A stretch of 64,000 nt of DNA from an uncultured Bacteroidales bacterium (GTDB lineage: Bacteria; Bacteroidota; Bacteroidia; Bacteroidales; Bacteroidaceae). This document shows, one piece after another, positions 1 through 7,080 of the stretch; position 1 is the first letter of the stretch, and the number at the start of each line of letters is the position of its first letter. Under the pieces are notes generated by a model. The model worked only from the letters and a program-made list of their open reading frames with translations, was not told the DNA's origin and did no database searches. Both the position numbers and the translations under genes were made by a program. The stretch spans positions 103,387 through 167,386 of the forward strand of contig CACZMI010000002.1 of the NCBI GenBank assembly GCA_902782245.1. Reading direction: 5' to 3'.

Positions 1-1470
1 TCATTGGGTCTGAACACAGTGCTGGTACCCGCTTATTGGGAGCTGCTGGAACCTGTTGAGGGCAAGTTTGACTTTACGCTCATTGACCGGACAATCGACG
101 TGGCACGCAGCCAGGACCTTAAGATAGTGTTCCTCTGGTTCGGGGCGTGGAAAAACTCAATGTCCTGTTATGCTCCGGGATGGTTCAAGCAGGACACCAA
201 GCGCTTTCCCAGGGCCGAAACAGCTGCCGGAAAGCCGCTTGAGATAGCCAGTTGTTTCAGTGACAACGTTCTCAAGGCCGATCTCAAGGCATTCAGCGCC
301 CTGATGGAACGCATTGGTCAGAAAGATCCGCAGCACCAGGTAGTGAGCATGATGCAGATTGAGAATGAGATAGGTATGCTGGAATCGGCCCGTGACCACT
401 CCAGGCTTGCAGAGAAGGCATACATCGGCCAGGTCCCTGAAGTGTTGCTCAAGAAACTGGGCATAAAGAAAGGAGGCACCTGGGCGCAGGTATTTGGAGC
501 CGATGAATATGCCGATGAAAAATTCATGGCATATAATTACGCCTGCTATGTGGAACAGCTGGCTCTTGCGGCGCGCTCCATCCACGACATGCCGCTTTTT
601 GTGAATGCCGCCATGAACAGCCGCGGCCGCAAGCCGGGTGACTATCCGTCAGCCGGTCCTCTGGCGCATCTGATAGATTTCTGGAACGCAGGTGCTCCCA
701 GCATAGATTTCCTGGCTCCCGATATTTACGATACCGGGTTCAGAATGTGGGCCGGGAGGTATGCCGTTCCCGCACGTCCGCAGGATGGCGGTGTCGTCAG
801 GAACAGGCTGTTCATCCCCGAGACCCGATGCTGCAGGGATTGCGGAGTGAGGGCGATGTATGCGTTCGGCGAGCATGACGCTTTGGGCTTTTCGCCGTTT
901 GCAATTGACCAGGCATCGGCCGATGAGACCGATAACATCACAAAAGCCTACAATCTGCTAAGACAGGTCTCAAATCTGAAACCGGCCGACAGGAAGAACT
1001 CCTGGGGACTGCTCTTTGACCAGGAGGATACAGAGCGGATTATCGATGATGAAGGCACAGTAATGACCTGCCGTCACTATTATACTCTGCCTTGGGACCC
1101 GCGTGCCACCGACGGAACGCAATGGCCCGAGGGTGGCGCCATGCTGATAAAAGTGGGTCGATATGACTATCTGCTGGCCGGTTGCGGAGTCGTGGTTGAT
1201 TTCAAGACCCGCACCGAAAAGGAACAGGAGCAGAATAAGACGTTGGGTGAAGATGGATTTGCCCAATCCGGAACTGATTCAGATGCACGCACCGACAGGT
1301 TCAGGGGAAAACGCCTGGGACTGTTGTCGGTCGATGAGGTACAGATTGCACCGGATGGCCAGCTGATATATCTGCGGCGCGAAAACGGAGATCAGAGCCA
1401 TCAGGGACGGCACGCACGCATCGGTACCGATGACTGGAAGATCCTGCACATCAAACTCTACGAATATTGA
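1..1470 (+). CDS. GH35-like beta-galactosidase with DUF5597-type C-terminus, 5' end cut by the window
   Basis: The reading frame is open from the first base, so the N-terminus lies outside the window. The visible part has a TIM-barrel glycoside hydrolase pattern: early PAYWELLEP strand, the Asn-Glu pair in QIENEIG (about 360-375) expected for the acid/base, and IPETRC (about 814-830) as probable nucleophile region. This resembles the GH35/DUF5597 group of Bacteroidetes beta-galactosidases acting on plant or host glycans. It ends in TGA ten bases before a palindromic element that could act as terminator. The family is fairly sure; the substrate is not visible. Confidence 0.75.
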   Translation, partial: SLGLNTVLVPAYWELLEPVEGKFDFTLIDRTIDVARSQDLKIVFLWFGAWKNSMSCYAPGWFKQDTKRFPRAETAAGKPLEIASCFSDNVLKADLKAFSALMERIGQKDPQHQVVSMMQIENEIGMLESARDHSRLAEKAYIGQVPEVLLKKLGIKKGGTWAQVFGADEYADEKFMAYNYACYVEQLALAARSIHDMPLFVNAAMNSRGRKPGDYPSAGPLAHLIDFWNAGAPSIDFLAPDIYDTGFRMWAGRYAVPARPQDGGVVRNRLFIPETRCCRDCGVRAMYAFGEHDALGFSPFAIDQASADETDNITKAYNLLRQVSNLKPADRKNSWGLLFDQEDTERIIDDEGTVMTCRHYYTLPWDPRATDGTQWPEGGAMLIKVGRYDYLLAGCGVVVDFKTRTEKEQEQNKTLGEDGFAQSGTDSDARTDRFRGKRLGLLSVDEVQIAPDGQLIYLRRENGDQSHQGRHARIGTDDWKILHIKLYEY

Positions 1471-1480
1471 CCGGACAAAG

Positions 1481-1510
1481 TAGTACAAAAGGGGACTGTC
1501 CCCTTTTGTA
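1481..1510. repeat. Palindromic element type B, copy 1
   Basis: Inverted repeat with arms TACAAAAGGGG and CCCCTTTTGTA around a 5-base loop, immediately downstream of the GH35-like gene. Two near-identical copies occur at 31799-31830 and 45703-45735. The strong stem with flanking A and T runs would serve as a bidirectional terminator. Confidence 0.8.
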
Positions 1511-1590
1511 TGTTTGACCTTCGGTCCAAGATAGGCTGCGCCTCGGTAGAAAAAATGAGTAAACTCCTTTTTTCTCCTCTCGGCTTTCAC

Positions 1591-1598
1591 TATCTTTG
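1591..1598 (+). promoter_or_regulatory. Candidate -7 box for the Rpn gene
   Basis: TATCTTTG fits the Bacteroidota TAnnTTTG box. It would start a leader of about 130 nt that contains the 1614-1656 hairpin before the ATG at 1730. No clear -33 box. Confidence 0.5.
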
Positions 1599-1613
1599 TA
1601 TCGCTAATACCGT

Positions 1614-1656
1614 AAGGCGCTCCATCAGCACAAAACAGGTGTTAGCGGAGCGCCTT
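1614..1656 (+). promoter_or_regulatory. Leader hairpin upstream of the Rpn gene
   Basis: AAGGCGCTCC (1614-1623) pairs perfectly with GGAGCGCCTT (1647-1656) across a 23-nt loop. It sits just after a promoter box and about 75 nt before the start codon, so it is probably in the mRNA leader. It could be an attenuator or a transposon-end remnant; the following bases are not a proper U-run. Confidence 0.45.
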
Positions 1657-1729
1657 TCGTATTGTTTGCCGCACACATGTGCGTTGGGTTTAGTCTACCC
1701 TATATTATTAACTATTAATACTTTTGGAA

Positions 1730-2674
1730 ATGAAAACCAAAAACACAAAAGACCGTGAGACCACTCACGAAGAGAACATGGAGAAGGCCCGCCGCTACGG
1801 GATTAAGTACATTGACCTTAAGATTGACTTTGCCTTCAAGTTTGTATTTGGAACGCATGGCAAGGAGGATCTGTTGCTTCAGCTTATTGATAGCATTCTG
1901 CCCGATAAGCACATAGTAAGCGTCACGCTGGGCCCTCAAGAGCAGATGCCCGACAACCCTGAAAAACGCCGCTCCATCTACGACATCAACTGTACAACCG
2001 AAAGCGGTACCCACATCACTGTCGAGATGCAGTGCGCCAAGCAGAGCGATTTCAACAACCGTATGGTCTATTATTCCAGCTACACGCTGCGCAACACCCT
2101 TAAACGCGGCGAGGAGGGTTTTGAGTACCCGGAGCTGTATGTGATAGGTATCCTGGATTTCCTGTTGCCGGGCGTCAGGGAGAACCCCGAGGTGGTAAAC
2201 CACTACAGCCTCAGGAATGACCGCGATGACGGAATCTTGCTTACCGACACGCTGCACTACGTGACCATAGAACTGCCAAAGTTTAACAAACAGCTTGACG
2301 AGCTGGACGGCCCACTTGACAACATGCTCTATCTATTCTGTAATCTTGGCAGGATGAAAGAGATTCCCGTTTATTTCAAAGACAAAAATTTGGACAAGTT
2401 ATTTGAAACCACTATGTTTGCAAACATGACACAAGAACAGCAAGACCGATATTTCCGCGAGTTCATGTACGAGATGGACCAGAAGAGCCGCATGCGCACG
2501 GCCCGTGAGGACGGCATTGCCGAAGGTAAAGCCGAAGGGCTAGCTGAAGGTGAAGCCCGTGGTCGTGCTGAAGGTCGTGCTGATACCGCCCGCGCTATGA
2601 AAGCCGAAGGGCTGCCGATTGAAGTAATAGCCCGTTGTACCGGCTTGACCCAAGACCAGATAGCAGAACTCTAG
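1730..2674 (+). CDS. Rpn-family PD-(D/E)XK nuclease / putative transposase
   Basis: 314 residues from ATG 1730 (an upstream in-frame TTG at 1724 is less likely). The N-terminal half has the Rpn pattern: KIDFAFKFVFG, then SIYDINCTTESGTHITVEMQ, where the D and the E-x-Q replace the classic D-ExK core, and NRMVYYSS. The C-terminus has several AEG-type repeats (AEGKAEGLAEGEARG) followed by a small helical domain, as in PF12784 proteins. Rpn proteins are recombination-promoting DNA nucleases and putative phage-defence factors, often multi-copy in Bacteroides. The repeat tail is prone to length change. It is flanked by a hairpin leader and a good terminator. Confidence 0.85.
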   Translation: MKTKNTKDRETTHEENMEKARRYGIKYIDLKIDFAFKFVFGTHGKEDLLLQLIDSILPDKHIVSVTLGPQEQMPDNPEKRRSIYDINCTTESGTHITVEMQCAKQSDFNNRMVYYSSYTLRNTLKRGEEGFEYPELYVIGILDFLLPGVRENPEVVNHYSLRNDRDDGILLTDTLHYVTIELPKFNKQLDELDGPLDNMLYLFCNLGRMKEIPVYFKDKNLDKLFETTMFANMTQEQQDRYFREFMYEMDQKSRMRTAREDGIAEGKAEGLAEGEARGRAEGRADTARAMKAEGLPIEVIARCTGLTQDQIAEL

Positions 2675-2700
2675 CTTAGGCTAATCCAATCAACATATTG

Positions 2701-2739
2701 AGCGGTTCAATAAGTACACCACAGTATTATTGAACCGCT
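2701..2739 (+). terminator. Hairpin terminator after the Rpn gene
   Basis: AGCGGTTCAATA (2701-2712) pairs with TATTGAACCGCT (2728-2739), a 12-bp perfect stem with a 15-nt loop, followed by a short T-rich stretch. Confidence 0.65.
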
Positions 2740-2747
2740 CATTTGTT

Positions 2748-2777
2748 TGACGCAAAGGGGTCGTTTCGTTTTGCGTC
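2748..2777. repeat. Palindromic element type A, copy 1
   Basis: TGACGCAAAGGGG arm followed by TTTTGCGTC arm. First of the intergenic family described in the findings. Confidence 0.75.
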
Positions 2778-2783
2778 CGGGAA

Positions 2784-2818
2784 TTTATCGTGCAGTTTAT
2801 CGTGCAGTTTATTCTGCA
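2784..2818 (+). repeat. Short direct repeat
   Basis: The 12-mer TTTATCGTGCAG occurs twice in tandem (2784-2795, 2796-2807), followed by the partial unit TTTATTCTGCA. It lies between two type A elements. No function can be assigned. Confidence 0.6.
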
Positions 2819-2832
2819 ATGGCGCACCCCGA

Positions 2833-2868
2833 TGACGCAAAGGGAAACGACCCCAATGCGGCGTTTTT
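2833..2868. repeat. Palindromic element type A, copy 2
   Basis: TGACGCAAAGGGAAACGACC variant with a right arm ending GCGGCGTTTTT. Its terminal T-run overlaps the TAA stop of the minus-strand flavodoxin-like gene. Confidence 0.75.
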
Positions 2869-3391
2869 AACAATTCACCGCATCAGCCACCGGCCTCAAC
2901 CCCTCAAAATCCACAAAGTCCACCGTCTGCCCATAAGTGGCAAGCACAGCCTTGAATTCTGGTGTAAGCTGTTCCTGGGGCATCTTTGATGCCTGCGAAT
3001 ACATCATCTTCATCAGAATCCGGTACTTCAGTTCCAGCTGGCTATAATCTATTGCTCCCCGCAGGTGGAACAGCTTCTTCTCATCAAAGAGTTGCGCCGG
3101 AACCTGAGCCTTCAGCGCTTCCCTGAATGAGTCAAAAAAGACCTTATCCTCGGGATCGACCATCCCCACAGTCACAATGAACAGCTCCTTGGCAGTTGTT
3201 ATACGGCCCAGGGTTTTCTTCAACCCCACAACACCTCGGGCATAGATTGCACCCATATAAATAACGCGGTCAAACGGGCCAGCGTCCTTCAGATCCTTGT
3301 AATCAACAGCCTTGATGCCCGTCATTTCTGCCAGGCGCTCAGCGTATCTTTTTGTGGCGCCATGCAGGCTGCCGAATATAATTATGTCCAT
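2867..3391 (-). CDS. Flavodoxin-domain protein (HemG-like flavodoxin_5 family)
   Basis: 174 residues. The start is set at ATG 3391 because MDIIIFGSLHGATKRYAERLA begins a flavodoxin fold directly; the longer frame upstream is non-conserved sequence inside a repeat. The phosphate-binding loop GSLHGATKRYA sits at residues 6-16, followed by DRVIYMGAIYARG and FIVTVGMVDPED, typical of flavodoxin/protoporphyrinogen-oxidase-like proteins binding FMN. The C-terminal part (KMMYSQASKMP) resembles menaquinone-dependent HemG relatives, but a haem role is only inferred. A type A element forms its 3' boundary and another broken one lies just upstream. Confidence 0.7.
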   Translation of the reverse strand: MDIIIFGSLHGATKRYAERLAEMTGIKAVDYKDLKDAGPFDRVIYMGAIYARGVVGLKKTLGRITTAKELFIVTVGMVDPEDKVFFDSFREALKAQVPAQLFDEKKLFHLRGAIDYSQLELKYRILMKMMYSQASKMPQEQLTPEFKAVLATYGQTVDFVDFEGLRPVADAVNC

Positions 3392-3414
3392 ATTTTCTGA
3401 AATCTCAATATTTT

Positions 3415-3493
3415 TGACGCAAAGGGGTGGAAAAAGTCCGATGACAAAAGTACTCGTTTTTTGAAATCGCCGCAAAACGACGCAAAAGGAAAC
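3415..3493. repeat. Degenerate type A element sequence
   Basis: A left arm TGACGCAAAGGGG at 3415-3427 and a second CGACGCAAAAGGAAAC motif at 3478-3493 in the same orientation. They look like remnants of one or two broken copies upstream of the flavodoxin-like gene. Confidence 0.5.
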
Positions 3494-3770
3494 AACTGAA
3501 GTGTCGAAACAACTTTGCGAAAAAATGTCGAAAATATATTTGCTTATTACAACACTTTTTGTTTTGGGGGCCGATGTTTGCTCACTGCGTATTTGGTGCC
3601 TCCGCCTTTGTCCTTTCCTGGCTCAGTGCAGATGGATACTTTACATGAATCGCCATTTTGTTGACGTCAGCAAAATGGGTCAGGCCACAAGGGGGGGTAT
3701 TGTTTAAGGTGAGTTTTTTGCACCTTAAAGATTCATACATCTCTTTTGCACAAATTGGAATCAGCCCTCA
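3494..3770. other. Intergenic stretch with operator-like palindrome and hairpin
   Basis: No convincing gene. It holds an imperfect 24-base palindrome at 3654-3677 (CATTTTG, centre TTGACGTCAG, CAAAATG) and a hairpin at 3703-3729 (TTTAAGGTG pairing with CACCTTAAA). Both precede the toxin-antitoxin promoter and may belong to its control. Confidence 0.4.
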
Positions 3771-3803
3771 ATTGCAAGTTTTGAAATAATTGTATTACAT
3801 TTG
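3771..3803 (+). promoter_or_regulatory. Promoter of the toxin-antitoxin pair
   Basis: ATTG at 3771-3774 and TACATTTG at 3796-3803 with 21 bases between fit the Bacteroidota promoter pattern. The predicted transcript start falls just before or at the ATG at 3812, which favours the second ATG (3824) as the antitoxin start. Confidence 0.55.
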
Positions 3804-3823
3804 CAAAACAAATGTATAACACA

Positions 3824-4078
3824 ATGAATACAACTGTACAACGAACTCCCAAAAAGGCAACCGCGTTCCGTTTAAACGCCGATTTATTGGAACGCCTGAA
3901 AATGCTTGCCAAGAAAGATAACCGAAGTCTCAATAATTATGTTGAGAATGTTCTTATGGCTGTGGCTTATAACGAGCCTAATGAAACCACTAAAGCGGCT
4001 TTAAAAGACGCAAAGGAAAACAAGAATCTTGAAGATTTTGATTTAGAGGCATTTAAGAAGTATGTAGCATCAATGTAG
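3824..4078 (+). CDS. Antitoxin of a YafQ-type toxin-antitoxin pair (ribbon-helix-helix)
   Basis: 84 residues from ATG 3824 (88 if ATG 3812 is used). The N-terminus RTPKKATAFRLNADLLERLKMLAKKDNRSLNNYVENVLM is the strand-helix-helix layout of Arc/MetJ-type DNA-binding antitoxins. The acidic tail (LEDFDLEAFKKYV) would wrap the toxin. The toxin starts 13 bp downstream, so the two are co-transcribed. By analogy to such pairs it should repress its own promoter, possibly at the palindrome 3654-3677. The role rests on the toxin neighbour as much as on its own sequence. Confidence 0.8.
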   Translation: MNTTVQRTPKKATAFRLNADLLERLKMLAKKDNRSLNNYVENVLMAVAYNEPNETTKAALKDAKENKNLEDFDLEAFKKYVASM

Positions 4079-4091
4079 AATAAACTATACC

Positions 4092-4364
4092 ATGTGGAAA
4101 CTCAAACAGTCCGGACAATTCAAGAAAGATCTCCGGAAGTATCAGAATGACCGTGAAAAGATGAAATCCTTGGAAAGAGTACTAGTCCAATTGTCCCAGA
4201 ACGGCAAGGTTGATAATATATATAAGCCCCACAGATTAAAGGGAGAATACAGTGGTGCCCTAGAATGTCATATAGAGAATGATTATCTGCTAGTTTGGAT
4301 AGATGAGGAAGAAAAGACAATCAAACTGGTTCGTCTTGGCTCTCACTCAGAATTGTTCAAGTGA
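4092..4364 (+). CDS. YafQ-family mRNA-cleaving toxin
   Basis: 90 residues, the usual RelE/YafQ length. Visible signature: KQSGQFKKDLRKY at the N-terminus, then KPHRLKGEYSGALECHIENDYLLVW and LGSHSELF. The histidines in KPH, ECH and GSH and the Phe near the C-terminus match catalytic positions of YafQ, a ribosome-dependent endoribonuclease. It lies 13 bp after the antitoxin. The TGA stop (4362-4364) is the first three bases of a palindromic element, so the exact C-terminus may have been set by element insertion. Confidence 0.87.
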   Translation: MWKLKQSGQFKKDLRKYQNDREKMKSLERVLVQLSQNGKVDNIYKPHRLKGEYSGALECHIENDYLLVWIDEEEKTIKLVRLGSHSELFK

Positions 4365-4407
4365 CGAAAAAACGACCCTTTTGCGTCACCCTTTGCGTCA
4401 CTTTTTG
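4362..4407. repeat. Palindromic element type A, copy 3 (compound)
   Basis: Starts at the YafQ stop with TGACGAAAAAACGACC and contains two successive TTTGCGTCAC arms. The second arm supplies the TTTG at 4392-4395 used as -33 box for the next gene. Confidence 0.65.
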
Positions 4408-4423
4408 CAAAATTGTATATTTG
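4392..4423 (+). promoter_or_regulatory. Promoter of small membrane protein gene, -33 box inside a repeat
   Basis: TTTG (4392-4395), 20 bases, TATATTTG (4416-4423): a full match to the Bacteroidota promoter. The -33 box lies within the right arm of a type A element, so the element appears to have contributed half of this promoter. Confidence 0.65.
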
Positions 4424-4449
4424 CAAATAATAACCCTTTTCTAACAATT

Positions 4450-4650
4450 ATGAAACCCAAGCACATACAGTCCATCCTTTATACATCATTCATTATCGGG
4501 GGTATCTGCAGCTGTGTTTTAATATACTGCTTTTTTCGTCCCAATCTGCCCAAGGTTGAGCATACCGCCATTGTATTAGAGTGGATCTGTGCAATAATCA
4601 TCCTTATTCTGGTTTTCACCAAGAAGAAGTGGGATAAGCAGGACTCATAA
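4450..4650 (+). CDS. Small two-helix membrane protein, function unknown
   Basis: 66 residues from ATG 4450, preceded by a consensus promoter. Two hydrophobic segments (about residues 9-29 and 40-57) separated by a short charged loop, with a Lys-rich cytoplasmic-looking end (FTKKKWDKQDS). No family recognised. The spacing to the promoter and the clean membrane-protein pattern support a real gene. An upstream in-frame extension overlaps the toxin and repeat and was not used. Confidence 0.6.
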   Translation: MKPKHIQSILYTSFIIGGICSCVLIYCFFRPNLPKVEHTAIVLEWICAIIILILVFTKKKWDKQDS

Positions 4651-4657
4651 TCATACA

Positions 4658-4677
4658 AATGGGGTCAGGCCCCAATT
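4658..4677. repeat. Palindromic element type C, copy 1
   Basis: AATGGGGTCAGGCCCCAATT inverted repeat 8 bp after the membrane-protein stop; a similar element is at 30135-30157. Confidence 0.55.
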
Positions 4678-4699
4678 GCACACAAAAGCGAAACTATCC

Positions 4700-4727
4700 A
4701 AATTCGGCAGACGCGTCTGCCGAATTT
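4700..4727. repeat. Perfect 28-bp palindrome
   Basis: AAATTCGGCAGACG is followed directly by its exact reverse complement with no spacer. It could be a dimer binding site, a cruciform or a terminator stem. No similar sequence was noticed elsewhere in the window. Confidence 0.8.
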
Positions 4728-4767
4728 ACTCTTCTTTGCATTTCGCCAGTCGTGACTGATAGATTGG

Positions 4768-4813
4768 TGACGCAAAACGACGCAAAGGGGTCGTTTCCCA
4801 ATGCGTCGTTTTT
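4768..4813. repeat. Palindromic element type A, copy 4
   Basis: TGACGCAAAACGACGCAAAG opening, right arm ending AATGCGTCGTTTTT. Lies in the gap before the ParA-HD cassette. Confidence 0.7.
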
Positions 4814-5151
4814 GTGGGCCGATGCTCAATTAATATGCCCATAATATGTGAAATGACCAAAAAGAAATGTACTTTTATGGCCGGAAACTAGACGGTTTTA
4901 AGAGTTATACAATAGTCCTAATTATTTATGAGTGCCAATTAATGTGTTATTGTACTGATAACATGTTGTTTGCATCTCCTATTTTGTATTTATTATGTTT
5001 ATAGAAGAAAGAGCCGATAATGGAGCTTCGTTCAGATCATGTCCATTGGTTATTTGGACATCCCATTTTGTGTAATTGCAGTTTGATTTTTATTCATAAG
5101 TAGATTAAGTGTCCTTTCCTTTTTTTAAACACCCAATAAATCATTAATTAT
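4814..5151. other. AT-rich leader region of the ParA-HD cassette
   Basis: About 340 bases without a credible gene and markedly more AT-rich than sequence to the left. No full TAnnTTTG promoter box was found. The change in composition begins here, so this probably contains the left boundary of the acquired cassette together with its promoter. Confidence 0.4.
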
Positions 5152-7080
5152 ATGCCACATAGAATATATAGCATCGAATCCCGTAAAGGTGGCGTAGGTA
5201 AAACAACCGTTGCCTTAAATTTAGCTAGTGTATTAGTTAAAAGAGGACCAGTTCTTCTGATAGATTGTGATATCAGCGGTACTTCAATTGAGGAGCCTGC
5301 ATTGAAATCACCATTCTGGGAGAACGACACAAATGTTTTAAAGTATATAGATAAAAAAAACAAAGAGCTGAAACCTCTAAATTTCTTACACTATTTCATT
5401 AATCAGTATATCAAGGGAGAAGGTAATGTGGGTGATTTTATCAACCGCGATTTATTGAAGGCTTCTAAAGTAAACATCATCGCGTCTTCTTTGACGGGAT
5501 TATCAAGCCATGACACTATTATCCGAGATTGGTATATGGATGAATTGCATTCATATTGGATGATGGAGTTCATTGAAAGAATTATTAAGGAGTTTGAATA
5601 TGTTTTCCAAGATAAACAAGATAAAACGGTTCATATTATTATAGATAATTCTCCTGGTTATACATGCTTTAGCCAAGCTCTTCATGACTATATGTACAAT
5701 GAAGGACCACAAGTGGCTAAGTTTTTACTGGTATCTACTCTTGATGGTCAAGATCTGAAGGCAAGCATTGAATTGGCTGCAGAAATCAATCAAAGTATTG
5801 ATAATAGGAGCGATGCTGCTCTTTATTATAAAAACAAAGAGAATAATGGTGTCGCTGATCCTAATAGAGAAGCTCTAATTGAATCGGATGATGATATTAA
5901 AGATTTCTTCTTCCATCTTAATGAGGAACTAATAGATATTTATACAAAGAAATGGGATAGTGAAGTATATCTGGCCTTGTTAATCAATAAGGTGCCTCAA
6001 AGTTTGAAAGACGATGAAACGATCGTTGCCTATAAAGAAATGGTCGGGCAATACTATAATTTTTTATTAAAAATAGCTGGAACAGATAAAACTTCTCCTA
6101 ATAATTTGGTTTATTACGACGAAGCTATTATTTATCAATACTATTTACAATATCTAAGGGGAAAGATGGAAGATAGTCCCCAGTCTATTGAATACTGGCA
6201 GATACGTATCAAAGAATTGAAATCATTTGTATTGGAAACAGAAGGGGTGGGGCCATCCTTAGCAATGATTAGATTAAATACACTATATGAAGAACTTAAA
6301 AGTAATCTGATTGATCACGAGTTCGCTCAATTGTCAAGGCAGTTATCATATACTTGGTCTCCAGATTATGCATGTAATCAAATGAAAAAAGCAATTACCC
6401 TTGGTGCTCAGAGGCTCGTAATTAGAAAAGATGGTTTATCGTTGTCTGAAGTTAAATATGAATTGCATAGTTGGAATATTGAACAAATACATCAAATTGA
6501 AAGAATTGTTGGCTTGCCAACAAGAGAACTCTTTTGTCTAAGAGATCTTATAAAATATTTGGAAGTATTTGCCGGTTACGATGATGGAAATACAAATGTA
6601 GAGTTAATGTTTGTTGTTTCAATACTTGTTTTCGCTTTTAGAATAGATTATGGAAGACATCTGGATAAAAGATATTCCTTAAGAGGGTATGCTATGGATA
6701 TTATTAGTAGTAGGGAATATGTGATATCAATTAGTCAATTAATAGAGGAAATGCCAATTAAACACAAATTTTTAACTGAAAGAATAGATGGTATGACTCA
6801 TATTAGTTTATTAAGAGCTTACCGTAGTTTATGCTATTGTTTTATTAAATGGATGGATCTACAATCTGACTTCTCTTTTCTGATATCAGCTGTTGAATTG
6901 TATGTATCTAATACTTCACGAACGTATTTTTCTAAAGAAATGGTGGATTATTTGTCCGCAGTCTTTGCAAAGAAGATAGTTTCTAATGAGAACCGCCTCG
7001 CAGAGATAAGGGCTAATTCATTCATTATGAAAAACATGCAGGATGTGTTACGTGACAATATACTTAAAGCTTGGAAATGA
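5152..7080 (+). CDS. ParA/MinD-like P-loop ATPase with long helical C-terminal region
   Basis: 642 residues. Residues 12-19 are KGGVGKTT, the deviant Walker A of the ParA/MinD/Soj (SIMIBI) class; LLIDCD (35-40) is the second acidic strand and HIIIDNSPGY (161-170) the Walker B region. After about residue 270 the protein is mostly helical, with no recognised domain and no membrane segment, far longer than ordinary ParA (250-300). The stop overlaps the next start (ATGA), so the two products are translationally coupled. The AT-rich composition and codon use differ from neighbours, suggesting transfer. It is not a plasmid parA: no parB or origin is seen. Function unknown; a defence or signalling ATPase is inferred. 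Confidence 0.7.
   Translation: MPHRIYSIESRKGGVGKTTVALNLASVLVKRGPVLLIDCDISGTSIEEPALKSPFWENDTNVLKYIDKKNKELKPLNFLHYFINQYIKGEGNVGDFINRDLLKASKVNIIASSLTGLSSHDTIIRDWYMDELHSYWMMEFIERIIKEFEYVFQDKQDKTVHIIIDNSPGYTCFSQALHDYMYNEGPQVAKFLLVSTLDGQDLKASIELAAEINQSIDNRSDAALYYKNKENNGVADPNREALIESDDDIKDFFFHLNEELIDIYTKKWDSEVYLALLINKVPQSLKDDETIVAYKEMVGQYYNFLLKIAGTDKTSPNNLVYYDEAIIYQYYLQYLRGKMEDSPQSIEYWQIRIKELKSFVLETEGVGPSLAMIRLNTLYEELKSNLIDHEFAQLSRQLSYTWSPDYACNQMKKAITLGAQRLVIRKDGLSLSEVKYELHSWNIEQIHQIERIVGLPTRELFCLRDLIKYLEVFAGYDDGNTNVELMFVVSILVFAFRIDYGRHLDKRYSLRGYAMDIISSREYVISISQLIEEMPIKHKFLTERIDGMTHISLLRAYRSLCYCFIKWMDLQSDFSFLISAVELYVSNTSRTYFSKEMVDYLSAVFAKKIVSNENRLAEIRANSFIMKNMQDVLRDNILKAWK

Noticed and set aside
2747-2989. 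Plus-strand frame of 80 codons starting in a repeat
   Set aside because: Built from type A arms and the tandem TTTATCGTGCAG repeat, and antisense to the flavodoxin-like gene; no protein-like pattern.
3501-3707. Plus-strand frame of 68 codons before the toxin-antitoxin pair
   Set aside because: Starts inside repeat remnants, Cys/Leu-rich without a family pattern, and crosses the palindrome at 3654-3677.
5152-7080. Plasmid-type parA partition locus
   Set aside because: Protein is over twice the usual ParA length, and no parB, centromere-like iterons or replication gene is present.
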